A stretch of DNA of 15,890 bases from Planctomycetota bacterium (lineage in GTDB: Bacteria; Planctomycetota; Planctomycetia; Pirellulales; Thermoguttaceae), in the NCBI GenBank assembly GCA_015661985.1, contig DQVB01000368.1, positions 1 through 15,890 on the forward strand, in the 5' to 3' direction. Shown piece by piece: positions 8,610 through 15,263 of this stretch. The translations under genes were made by a program, and so were the position numbers. Position 1 is the first letter of the stretch; each line of letters begins with the position of its first letter. A model generated the notes under the pieces. The model ran no database searches. It was not told where the DNA came from and saw only the letters and a list, made by a program, of their open reading frames with translations.

Positions 8610-9397
8610 TGGAAGCAAGCGGCTTCTCATCCAGAAACGTGAGTGCCTTTTCCAGGTTGGGCGAGAAGAGCGTCTCAAGCACCTCGCCCACCCACTGAAA
8701 GCGACGTACACGGCGACGGAGCTTGGCCAAGGCGGTTTCCGTACGGCGGCGCGGGTCAAAGAGGCGCTGGACTTCTTCCACGATCTCTCGCGGGGTCCGT
8801 AGTTCGGGCCGGCCGTGGGTGATGCGCTGGAGGTTTCGCCGCTGAGCCGGTGTCAGGTCACGCTGGACGAACAACCAGCGATGCCCAAACAGGTCCCCCA
8901 CTCTCTGGTCAATCCCTTTGCGACGCTCAGCGACGCGACCGTCGGGGCCGCCGCGGCCCTGCTTCGATCTACTGTGACCAGTTCCTCGCGAACCTTCGCC
9001 ACCGCCCGGAGTACCCCACCGATCAATTCCTTGATCTGTGAAAGTCGCAGATCTGATGAGGCAGCGAGCCGAAGACCTTCAAAACCGGCTCAGGATACAG
9101 GGCCGAGGCATCCGTCCTGATCCCCTGGAGGCTCAGCCCACGCTCGTCCAACAAGGACCGAAATCCGCGCAAGAAACGTTCCCTATGCGCGTGAGTTGGA
9201 TCATGTCGAGCGCTTCGTAGAGGATCCGTCCATACGTGCGCGTGTCGACCATCGAGAGGACACAGAAGGGCGCCATCGTGCCACTGGTCGGCCCCGATGT
9301 ATCCCGAAGGATCGACCTGCACGCGCTCGAGGTACTCGCTGGCGATCTTCTCCCCCGCCCTTTTTCCCGAAATGAGCGCCGCAAAGAGCTCCTTCTC
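8610..9397 (-). pseudogene. Decayed DDE-type transposase (multiple frameshifts, C-terminus lost)
   Basis: Read on the minus strand, fragments of one transposase-like protein follow each other in order but in all three frames. From 9397 there is EKELFAALISGKRAGEKIA through GYIGADQWHDG. Then APFCVLSMVDTRTYGRILYE is in another frame. HDPTHAHRERFLRGFRSLL through GIRTDASALYPEP and HQICDFH returns to the first frame. IKELIGGVLRAVAKVREEL is in the third, and finally VGDLFGHRWLFVQRDLTPAQ through NLEKALTFLDEKPLAST. The two aspartate-bearing blocks (GADQ, RTDAS) look like DDE residues. The expected C-terminal block with the catalytic glutamate is missing after about 8610. At least four frame changes make it inactive. 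The element's family and ends were not identified, and no terminal inverted repeats were seen. It begins about 30 bp past the dksA-like stop. Confidence 0.65.
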
Positions 9398-9423
9398 ACA
9401 AACCCTTGCCCCCAGGATCCACC

Positions 9424-9798
9424 TCAGAAACCTCGTTCATACTGGGCGGCGCACTTGACGCACATCGTCGCATAGGGGATGGCGTCGAGTCGTTTCTTGG
9501 GGATTCTTTCGCCGCACTCTTCACATTGCCCGTAGGTTCCTTCCTCGATCCGTTCCAGGGCGGCTTCGATCTGTTCCAGGGTGGCACCTTCGCTTTCCAT
9601 CAGGCTCAAGGTAAACTCCTGTTCGAAGTTGTCGGTGCCCATGTCGGCCATATGGATCGGCATACTGGACAGATCGCCGTTGGCTTCCGTTCTTCGCTTG
9701 TTCAACGCGGCGTCGGCCAGCCGGTTGACGTCGCCTCGGAATCGGGCTCGCAACCGGATCAACCGTTCGTGGTATGCCTTTGTATCGGCCTTTTTCAT
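9424..9798 (-). CDS. DksA/TraR-family zinc-finger regulator
   Basis: This is a 124-residue protein of the DksA/TraR/general-stress-16O type. Members of the family enter the secondary channel of RNA polymerase and modulate initiation, in some cases with ppGpp. The N-terminal half is helical and charged (KAYHERLIRLRARFRGDVNR), as expected for the coiled coil. The C-terminal zinc finger has four cysteines: C92, C95 (CEEC), C113 and C116 (CVKC). The tip motif reads DMGTDNFEQE rather than the DxxDxA of classical DksA, so it may not act like E. coli DksA. The ATG at 9798 has GGGAG 8 nt upstream. The frame extends to 9888, but that would run through the promoter, so the longer form is rejected. It is transcribed alone, divergently from thrC. 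Confidence 0.88.
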   Translation of the reverse strand: MKKADTKAYHERLIRLRARFRGDVNRLADAALNKRRTEANGDLSSMPIHMADMGTDNFEQEFTLSLMESEGATLEQIEAALERIEEGTYGQCEECGERIPKKRLDAIPYATMCVKCAAQYERGF

Positions 9799-9859
9799 GG
9801 CATCGTCTCCCAAACAGGGCGAGTAATTTGGCCTTGACCGACCGCACATGAGACCTATT

Positions 9860-9888
9860 AGTGTACGAGGGAAGCCGGCAATTGTCAA
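9860..9888 (-). promoter_or_regulatory. Strong sigma70-type promoter of the DksA/TraR gene
   Basis: On the minus strand, a consensus -35 TTGACA (complement of 9883-9888), a 17-bp spacer and TACACT (complement of 9860-9865). This is the best promoter match in the window. Transcription would start near 9853, about 55 nt before the ATG at 9798, which rules out the upstream in-frame start. Confidence 0.78.
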
Positions 9889-10098
9889 AGGTCTGCGGCG
9901 GTTTTTTCCCGGCTCCGCCGGGGTGCCCGGCGTGGGGCCACCGGGAGCGCTTTCCGGTTGCCCTAACGTGTTGGAGCGTAACGAGAAGCTACGCAGGGGC
10001 GGACGGCGCCTAAGATGACCGTGCAGGTGGAATATCCCCTCCCGGGGGGGTAGGCGCCGTGGGACACCACGCCCTCGCGGCCCCCCAGCCCATGGCGC
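9889..10098. other. Hairpin-rich intergenic block between the dksA-like and thrC promoters
   Basis: About 210 bp lie between two divergent promoters and carry a series of perfect or near-perfect stems: CCCGGC-TCC-GCCGGG at 9908-9922; ACCGGGA-GCGCT-TTCCGGT at 9940-9958 (one G-T pair); GCGTA-9 nt-TACGC at 9976-9994; a 10-bp pair ACGGCGCCTA/TAGGCGCCGT at 10003-10012 and 10051-10060; and CGTGG-GACA-CCACG at 10058-10071. The single G-T pair favours a plus-strand RNA. No known riboswitch or small RNA consensus was recognised, and the thrC promoter lies downstream, so it is not the thrC leader. Confidence 0.45.
10003..10060. repeat. Perfect 10-bp inverted repeat with 38-bp loop
   Basis: ACGGCGCCTA at 10003-10012 is the exact reverse complement of TAGGCGCCGT at 10051-10060. 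The loop contains CCCCTCCCGGGG, which can form a small inner stem. Confidence 0.6.
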
Positions 10099-10127
10099 TT
10101 GAAGGCGCCCGGCAAGTGCCGTACATT
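10099..10127 (+). promoter_or_regulatory. Sigma70-type promoter of thrC
   Basis: TTGAAG at 10099-10104, a 17-bp spacer and TACATT at 10122-10127. Transcription would begin near 10134, only about 14 nt before the leader ATG at 10148 and about 53 nt before the proposed AUU start of thrC at 10187. Confidence 0.6.
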
Positions 10128-10147
10128 AGTGCCTTTGTGGGGAGAAT

Positions 10148-10183
10148 ATGCCGAACGACGTGAACCTGCTGCTAAAGGGCTGA
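10148..10183 (+). CDS. Possible 11-codon leader ORF in phase with thrC
   Basis: ATG at 10148 is preceded by GGGGAG (10139-10144 region) at a short 3-nt spacing and encodes MPNDVNLLLKG followed by TGA at 10181-10183. The next codons in the same frame, after GCC, run straight into thrC. It may be a translated leader coupled to thrC. Alternatively it may be the true thrC N-terminus interrupted by a nonsense mutation or a base error. It has no threonine or isoleucine codon run, so classical amino-acid attenuation is not suggested. Confidence 0.4.
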   Translation: MPNDVNLLLKG

Positions 10184-10186
10184 GCC

Positions 10187-11587
10187 ATTTCGCGTCCGGA
10201 TCTTGCTTACCAGCAATGTGTGTGGCCGGCCTGTGGTGCCACGTTCGGTATCGAGGAGGTCCGGGTGGCCTGCCCTCGCTGCGGCGGTTTGTTGGACGTC
10301 ATGTACCGATGGGACCGCCACCCGGTGCCTTCGTCGCTGCGAGCCTTTGAGGCGAAATGGAGTGCCCGCCACGATCCCCACTCGTTCAGCGGCGTATGGC
10401 GGTTTCATGAACTGCTGCCCTTCGCGCCGTTGGAGAAGTGTGTCACGGCAGGCGAAGGGCAAACGCTGCTACTGCCCTCTGGCAGCGTGGCCGCTTACGT
10501 AGGGCTTCGCCCGGGGCGGCTGTTCCTCCAGTACGAAGGAATGAATCCTTCGGGCAGCTTCAAAGACAACGGCATGTCGGCCGCCTTTACCCATGCGCAT
10601 GTCGTGGGCGCCAAGCGAGCTGCCTGCGCCTCTACGGGCAACACCAGCGCTTCGCTGGCCCTTTACTGCTCGGTGACCGGCCTGATGAAAGCGGTCATCT
10701 TTGTCGGTTCGGGCAAGATCGCCTACGGCAAACTGTCCCAGGCCCTCGACTACGGCGCCTTGACCGTCCAGATCGCCGGGGACTTCGACGACGCCATGGC
10801 TCGGGTCAAGGAGGTGGCCAGCCAGCTGGGTATCTATTTGGTCAACAGCGTCAACCCTTTTCGCTTGGAGGGCCAGAAGACCATCATGTTCCGCGTCCTG
10901 GAGGCCCTCCGCTGGGAGGTGCCCGACTGGATCGTCGTCCCCGGGGGAAACCTGGGTAATTCGAGCGCTTTCGGCAAGGCCTTTTGGGAGCTCTACCAGC
11001 TGGGCCTCATCCCTCGCATCCCCCGATTGGCCATCATCAACGCCACAGGGGCCAATACGCTCTTCGAGCTGGTCCAAGGGCGCGGCATGCGATGGAACGG
11101 CGGCCAAGTGGATCGGCGCACGGTGGACCACTTCTACCACGAAATGGACAGCCAAGGCCGCCGCGCCTCGACGATCGCCAGCGCCATCGAAATCAACCGC
11201 CCCGTGAACCTGGCCAAATGCCTCCGGGCCCTGGAAATCTGCCGCGGCGTGGTCCGCGAAGTGACGGACCAGGAGATCCTGGACGCCAAAGCCCAGGTCG
11301 GAGCGGGCGGATTGGGATGTGAACCGGCCAGCGCGGCCAGCGTAGCGGGTACTCGGAAGCTGGTCTCCGAGGGGGTCATCGACAAAGATGAGCGAGTCGT
11401 GTGTGTCCTGACCGGTCACCAGCTCAAAGACCCCGACGCCACGGTGGCCTACCACACCACAGACCAAGAGCTGTTCAACCGTGTGCTGGGCAAACGGGGC
11501 GTGCGCCGCGCCACCTACGCCAACCGCGCCGTGGTCGTGCCCAACGATTTGGACGAAATCGTCAAGGCCATCCACCTGTACAGTTGA
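10187..11587 (+). CDS. thrC: Threonine synthase with N-terminal zinc ribbon
   Basis: This PLP enzyme converts O-phosphohomoserine to threonine in the cytoplasm. Counting from the AUU at 10187, the protein has 466 residues. A zinc-ribbon-like start has C11, C16, C29 and C32 (QQCVWPAC, VACPRCGG). The PLP lysine is K126 in NPSGSFKDNGM, preceded by LQYEG, and GGNLGNSSAFGKAF is the phosphate-binding glycine loop. CEPASAAS and LTGHQLKDP near the C-terminus are typical. The first usual start codon in frame is GTG at 10220, which would remove C11 and the conserved AYQQC. Upstream, only AUU 10187 lies after the in-frame TGA (10181), and it has AAAGGG 7 nt before it. I therefore propose AUU as the start. 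A strong GC hairpin follows the stop, and dapB lies downstream on the same strand with its own -10. Confidence 0.93.
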   Translation: MSRPDLAYQQCVWPACGATFGIEEVRVACPRCGGLLDVMYRWDRHPVPSSLRAFEAKWSARHDPHSFSGVWRFHELLPFAPLEKCVTAGEGQTLLLPSGSVAAYVGLRPGRLFLQYEGMNPSGSFKDNGMSAAFTHAHVVGAKRAACASTGNTSASLALYCSVTGLMKAVIFVGSGKIAYGKLSQALDYGALTVQIAGDFDDAMARVKEVASQLGIYLVNSVNPFRLEGQKTIMFRVLEALRWEVPDWIVVPGGNLGNSSAFGKAFWELYQLGLIPRIPRLAIINATGANTLFELVQGRGMRWNGGQVDRRTVDHFYHEMDSQGRRASTIASAIEINRPVNLAKCLRALEICRGVVREVTDQEILDAKAQVGAGGLGCEPASAASVAGTRKLVSEGVIDKDERVVCVLTGHQLKDPDATVAYHTTDQELFNRVLGKRGVRRATYANRAVVVPNDLDEIVKAIHLYS

Positions 11588-11593
11588 CCCGCC

Positions 11594-11633
11594 GGCCGCC
11601 CCCCCACGCTGCCCACGGGGCACTGGGGCGGCC
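11594..11633 (+). terminator. GC-rich nested hairpin after thrC
   Basis: Seven bases after the thrC stop, GGCCGCCCC (11594-11602) pairs exactly with GGGGCGGCC (11625-11633). Inside it, TGCCC-ACG-GGGCA (11610-11622) forms a second stem. There is no T-run after it, so this would be an imperfect intrinsic terminator or an RNA-stabilising 3' structure. Confidence 0.5.
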
Positions 11634-11691
11634 CGCAGCGTCCAAAGAACGCCTGGCCACACAGAGCCGGTCTCCCCGCGTTTTGGGCGAC

Positions 11692-11700
11692 TGGTATACT
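11692..11700 (+). promoter_or_regulatory. Extended -10 promoter candidate for dapB
   Basis: TGGTATACT contains TATACT (5 of 6) with the TGn extension. No fitting -35 is present, as is common for extended -10 promoters. Start would be near 11707, about 100 nt before the dapB ATG. Confidence 0.45.
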
Positions 11701-11807
11701 CCCGGTAGCCTCAGAGCCCTGGCGGCCCTTTCTGGGACCCGTACAAGGGCCGTGGCTACGGGTTGCATGACCGCCGCCTCAGGAGCCGATTCGCCGAAGG
11801 AGAATCC

Positions 11808-12599
11808 ATGACCCCTGTCCGAATTGCGATCCACGGTGCCGCCGGGCGCATGGGAAAGCGGCTGGTCGCGTTGGCCGCCGAAGACCCGGAAATCCAAGTA
11901 GTCGCCGCGCTGGAATCGAGCAACCATCCGCGACTGGGCGAAGATGCCGGGACGGTGGCCGGGGCCGGTCCGTTGGGCGTGCCCCTGGCCAGCCAGTTGC
12001 AGGGTGAGTCGGAGGTGATCATCGACTTCTCGCTCCCCGAGGCGTTCGACAGCCTGCTGGAAACGGCCCTCCAGCAACGCATCCCGCTGGTGGTGGCCAC
12101 CACCGGACTCAGTGGCCAGCAGAGGGAGCGGCTCGAGGCCGCCGCAGCGCAGATCCCGGTGCTCTCGGCACCCAACATGAGTTTGGCTGTCAACTTGGCG
12201 ATGAAACTGGCCCAGGCAGTGGCCCAGGTGTGCCGGGGCCGGGACGTCGACGTGGAAATCATCGAACGCCATCACCGTTTCAAGGAGGACGCCCCCAGCG
12301 GCACGGCGCTGAGGTTCGGCCAGATCATCGCCAGCGTGATGGGCCAGGGCCAGCATCGCCACGGGCGCCAAGGGCGCCCCGGGCCGCGGCCGCGCGACGA
12401 AATCGCCTATCACGCCATCCGCGCAGGCGACAATCCGGGTGAACATACGATCGTGTTTGCCAGTCTGGGCGAAGTGTTGGAGCTGACCGTCCGTGCCACC
12501 AATCGCGACTGCTATGCCCAAGGGGCCTTGGCCGCCGCCAAATTCCTCGCGGCCCAATCCCCTGGCCTGTATGACATGACCCACGTGCTGGGTCTGTAG
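11808..12599 (+). CDS. dapB: 4-hydroxy-tetrahydrodipicolinate reductase
   Basis: DapB reduces 4-hydroxy-tetrahydrodipicolinate to tetrahydrodipicolinate with NAD(P)H, on the way to lysine and the diaminopimelate of peptidoglycan. The 263-residue protein is close to the usual length. GAAGRMG at residues 10-16 is the nucleotide loop, VVATTG at 95-100 lies by the cofactor, and IIERHHRFKEDAPSGTA at 151-167 holds the catalytic H155/H156, K159 and the substrate loop. The ATG at 11808 has AAGGAG 5 nt upstream. An in-frame ATG at 11763 would add 15 residues without a ribosome site. It follows thrC, another aspartate-family gene, by 220 bp. The two could share regulation, but the hairpin and the separate -10 suggest independent transcription. 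Confidence 0.95.
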   Translation: MTPVRIAIHGAAGRMGKRLVALAAEDPEIQVVAALESSNHPRLGEDAGTVAGAGPLGVPLASQLQGESEVIIDFSLPEAFDSLLETALQQRIPLVVATTGLSGQQRERLEAAAAQIPVLSAPNMSLAVNLAMKLAQAVAQVCRGRDVDVEIIERHHRFKEDAPSGTALRFGQIIASVMGQGQHRHGRQGRPGPRPRDEIAYHAIRAGDNPGEHTIVFASLGEVLELTVRATNRDCYAQGALAAAKFLAAQSPGLYDMTHVLGL

Positions 12600-12784
12600 C
12601 AGGTCAAACAGTGGCCATTGCCGTTGAGCAAAAGAAGCGGATGCCGGAAGGAGCCGGTTTGCGCCGCCCCACCGCCCACGGCATGGGAGGTGTGCGGAGC
12701 GGCGTTGGAAGCCGACAACAGCGCGGCCGCCGAGGGTACACCTGGGAGCCGACGGCCGCAACACTGAGCGGGGGAGGACGAGAC

Positions 12785-15142
12785 ATGGTGACGCGTTTGT
12801 TGTCTGCAATGCTTTGGACTTGCGCGGTTTTCAGCCCTTGGGTGACCGCAGGGGCCGAGAGCCTTCTGACACTTTGGTACCACCAACCAGCCGAGCGTTG
12901 GGAGGAGGCGTTGCCGGTGGGCAACGGCCGGCTGGGGGCGATGGTCTTCGGCGGGGTGGAGCAAGAGAGAATCCAGCTGAACGAGGAGACGATCTGGGCG
13001 GGTCCACCCGTGCCCGAGCCGCACGCCGGGATTCGCCAGGCCATGGTCAAGGCGCGCCGGGCGTGGTTTGCTGGCGACTATGCCACGGCCCACCGGCTCC
13101 TCCAGGATGCTCTGCCGCCACGGATCAGTCCGCGCAGCCACCAGACGCTGGGCGAGCTTCATCTGCAGCTGGAGGCCGCCGGGTCGGTCGGCGACTACCG
13201 GCGCCAGCTGGACCTGGACACGGCCCTGGCCGTCACGCGGTTCACCGCTGGCGGGGTGCGCTACGTGCGCGAGGTGTTCTGTAGCGCCGTCGATCAGGTA
13301 TTGGTCGTGCATCAAAGCGCGGACAAACCGGGTTCCATCACCGTGGAGATCCGACTGGACCGTCCGGCCGATTTCCACACCGAAGCCGTGGCCGACGACA
13401 CGTTGGCCATGCGGGGCCAAGCCCAACATAAGGGCCAACACTTGGGGGTCAAATGGGAGGCCCGGCTGCGGGTTAAGGGCGAAGGCGGCACGGTTTCGAC
13501 CACCGGGAACAGCCTCCGTGTCACGGGCGCCGACGCAGTGACGATCTATCTGGCTGCCGCCACGGACTTCAACATCCACGATCCGGCCGACCCGTTGCAG
13601 CGTGATCGCGGCCAGGCCTGCCAGCGGCAACTGGACGCGGCCATGTCAAAACCTTACGACCAGTTGCGGGCCGACCATGTGCGCGACCACCGCCGACTTT
13701 TCCGCCGCTGCCAACTGGACCTGGGCGGCCGGGCAGCGGCGGACGCCCCCACCGACCAGCGATTGAAAGCATTCCGCGACGGCGCCGCCGACCCCGCACT
13801 GGCCGCGCTTTACTTCCAGTTCGGCCGCTACTTGCTCATCGGCTCCTCGCGCCCGGGTGATTTGCCGGCCAACCTCCAAGGCATTTGGAACGAACACATC
13901 AGGGCCCCGTGGAACGCCGACTACCATATCAACATCAACGTCCAAATGAACTATTGGCCCGCCGAGGTGACGAACCTGAGCCCGTGCCACGAGCCGTTGT
14001 TCGCATTCGTCGAAGGCCTGGTTCCCAACGGTCGGAAGACAGCCCAATTGGCCTATGGCTGCGATGGCTTCGTGGCGCACCACACGACCGATGTGTGGCG
14101 ATGGAACACACCCTTCGGCGCCTTGCAATGGGGTATGTGGCCGCACGGCGGTGGGTGGTGCACCCAACACTTTATGGAGCACTACCGGTTCACCGGCGAC
14201 ACAGCGTTCCTCCGCCGCCGTGCCTACCCCATCCTCAAAGAAGCCGCCCAGTTCTACTTGGGATACCTGGTGCCGCATCCAAGGACGGGTCGATTGGTCG
14301 CTGGGCTGGACAATTCGCCCGAGAACTCGTACCTCGGGCCGGACGGCAAGCGGTACACGGTTTCGATGGGACCCAGCATGAGCCAGCAGATTATCTGGGA
14401 GGTGTTTACCAGTACGCTCGAGGCCGCCGAAGTCGTGGGCGCGGATGAACCCGTTGTGGGCCAGGCGCGCCGCGCCCTGTCGCAGTTGTATCTGCCACAG
14501 ATCGGCCCGGACGGCCGACTGATGGAATGGGCCGAGCCGTTCGAGGAACGAGATCCCCGCCACCGCCATATCTCGCACCTGTTCGCCCTCTTCCCCGGGC
14601 GGCAGTATACCAGCGAAACGCCCGACATGCTGGAGGCGGCTCGCAACAGCCTCCGGCGCCGCGGATTCGGCGGCGATGTGGGCTGGAGCAACGCCTGGAA
14701 AACCTGCTTCTACGCCCGTTTGCTCGATGGCCAGCAAGCCCACTGGTACCTGGCTCGCCTCATCGGCCGCAACGCCTTCCCCAACCTGCTGAACGCCTGC
14801 TGGCCAGGCCGCGTGTTCCAGATCGATGGCAACTTCGGCGGCACGGCGGGGATCGCCGAGATGCTGCTGCAATCGCACGAACATGACCAGGACGGGCGCC
14901 CACTGATTCGCCTCCTCCCGGCCCTGCCGGAGGCATGGCCCGCCGGCCAAGTCAAGGGCCTCCGGGCACGCGGCGGGTTCGAAGTCTCCGTTCGCTGGTC
15001 CGAGGGAAAGCTGGATGAAGTGACGCTTCAGTCACTCTTGGGAGGACCCGTGGCCCTACGGTACGGGGACGCCGCTGCCCGCTTTGATACGCGCTCCGGC
15101 CAGGTCATACGGCTGGACGCTCACCTCCAAACTGTGCACTAA
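12785..15142 (+). CDS. Secreted glycoside hydrolase family 95 (alpha-L-fucosidase type)
   Basis: GH95 enzymes are inverting glycosidases that mostly remove terminal alpha-1,2-L-fucose, and some act on alpha-L-galactose, from plant, algal or host glycans. The 785-residue protein starts with a likely signal peptide (MVTRLLSAMLWTCAVFSPWVTAGA). The N-terminal domain opens with the typical WYHQPAERWEEALPVGNGRLGAMVFGG and LNEETIWAG. The (alpha/alpha)6 catalytic part contains LPANLQGIWNEH and YHININVQMNYWPAE, whose N383 and N385 match the active-site asparagines. SPEN with E513 is the probable general acid, and QIDGNFGG with D681 completes the set; these assignments are by family analogy. A C-terminal beta domain follows. 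GGGGGAGGA lies 6 nt before the ATG at 12785; the frame is open back to 12611 but without a ribosome site. Its stop is 121 bp before the next gene. Localisation is probably periplasmic or extracellular. Confidence 0.93.
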   Translation: MVTRLLSAMLWTCAVFSPWVTAGAESLLTLWYHQPAERWEEALPVGNGRLGAMVFGGVEQERIQLNEETIWAGPPVPEPHAGIRQAMVKARRAWFAGDYATAHRLLQDALPPRISPRSHQTLGELHLQLEAAGSVGDYRRQLDLDTALAVTRFTAGGVRYVREVFCSAVDQVLVVHQSADKPGSITVEIRLDRPADFHTEAVADDTLAMRGQAQHKGQHLGVKWEARLRVKGEGGTVSTTGNSLRVTGADAVTIYLAAATDFNIHDPADPLQRDRGQACQRQLDAAMSKPYDQLRADHVRDHRRLFRRCQLDLGGRAAADAPTDQRLKAFRDGAADPALAALYFQFGRYLLIGSSRPGDLPANLQGIWNEHIRAPWNADYHININVQMNYWPAEVTNLSPCHEPLFAFVEGLVPNGRKTAQLAYGCDGFVAHHTTDVWRWNTPFGALQWGMWPHGGGWCTQHFMEHYRFTGDTAFLRRRAYPILKEAAQFYLGYLVPHPRTGRLVAGLDNSPENSYLGPDGKRYTVSMGPSMSQQIIWEVFTSTLEAAEVVGADEPVVGQARRALSQLYLPQIGPDGRLMEWAEPFEERDPRHRHISHLFALFPGRQYTSETPDMLEAARNSLRRRGFGGDVGWSNAWKTCFYARLLDGQQAHWYLARLIGRNAFPNLLNACWPGRVFQIDGNFGGTAGIAEMLLQSHEHDQDGRPLIRLLPALPEAWPAGQVKGLRARGGFEVSVRWSEGKLDEVTLQSLLGGPVALRYGDAAARFDTRSGQVIRLDAHLQTVH

Positions 15143-15180
15143 CCGGGGCCGCATCTGCGGTCACACCATACCTGCCATAC

Positions 15181-15210
15181 TTGGAGGCCCGGCGCCGCGT
15201 CTGATAGAAT
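15181..15210 (+). promoter_or_regulatory. Promoter of the terminal repeat-containing gene
   Basis: TTGGAG at 15181-15186, an 18-bp spacer and TAGAAT at 15205-15210. Start would be near 15217, about 47 nt before the chosen ATG. It shows that the last gene is transcribed separately from the GH95 gene. Confidence 0.55.
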
Positions 15211-15263
15211 GCCCGATCGGCCAGTGTGGCCCGGTTGCAATGCCCATCACAAGGATCGCTCGA

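Noticed and set aside
8370..8759. Minus-strand frame ending GVPVVLLLAAMFCFFKDGKG as a small membrane protein
   Set aside because: It overlaps the transposase remnant in another frame, has no ribosome site, and the hydrophobic run alone is weak evidence.
9799..9888. Longer N-terminus for the DksA-like protein from 9888
   Set aside because: It would include the -35 and -10 of its own promoter and has no ribosome site, whereas ATG 9798 has GGGAG at 8 nt.
9902..9922. T-run plus hairpin (TTTTTT then CCCGGC-TCC-GCCGGG) as an intrinsic terminator
   Set aside because: The T-run precedes the stem on the plus strand and becomes an A-run after it on the minus strand, so neither orientation fits a terminator.
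10469..12809. Long minus-strand frames opposite thrC and dapB
   Set aside because: Both are antisense to genes with complete active-site motifs; no ribosome sites or family features.
13646..14950. 434-codon minus-strand frame opposite the GH95 gene
   Set aside because: It is a shadow of GH95; the plus-strand frame has the signal peptide and conserved catalytic motifs.
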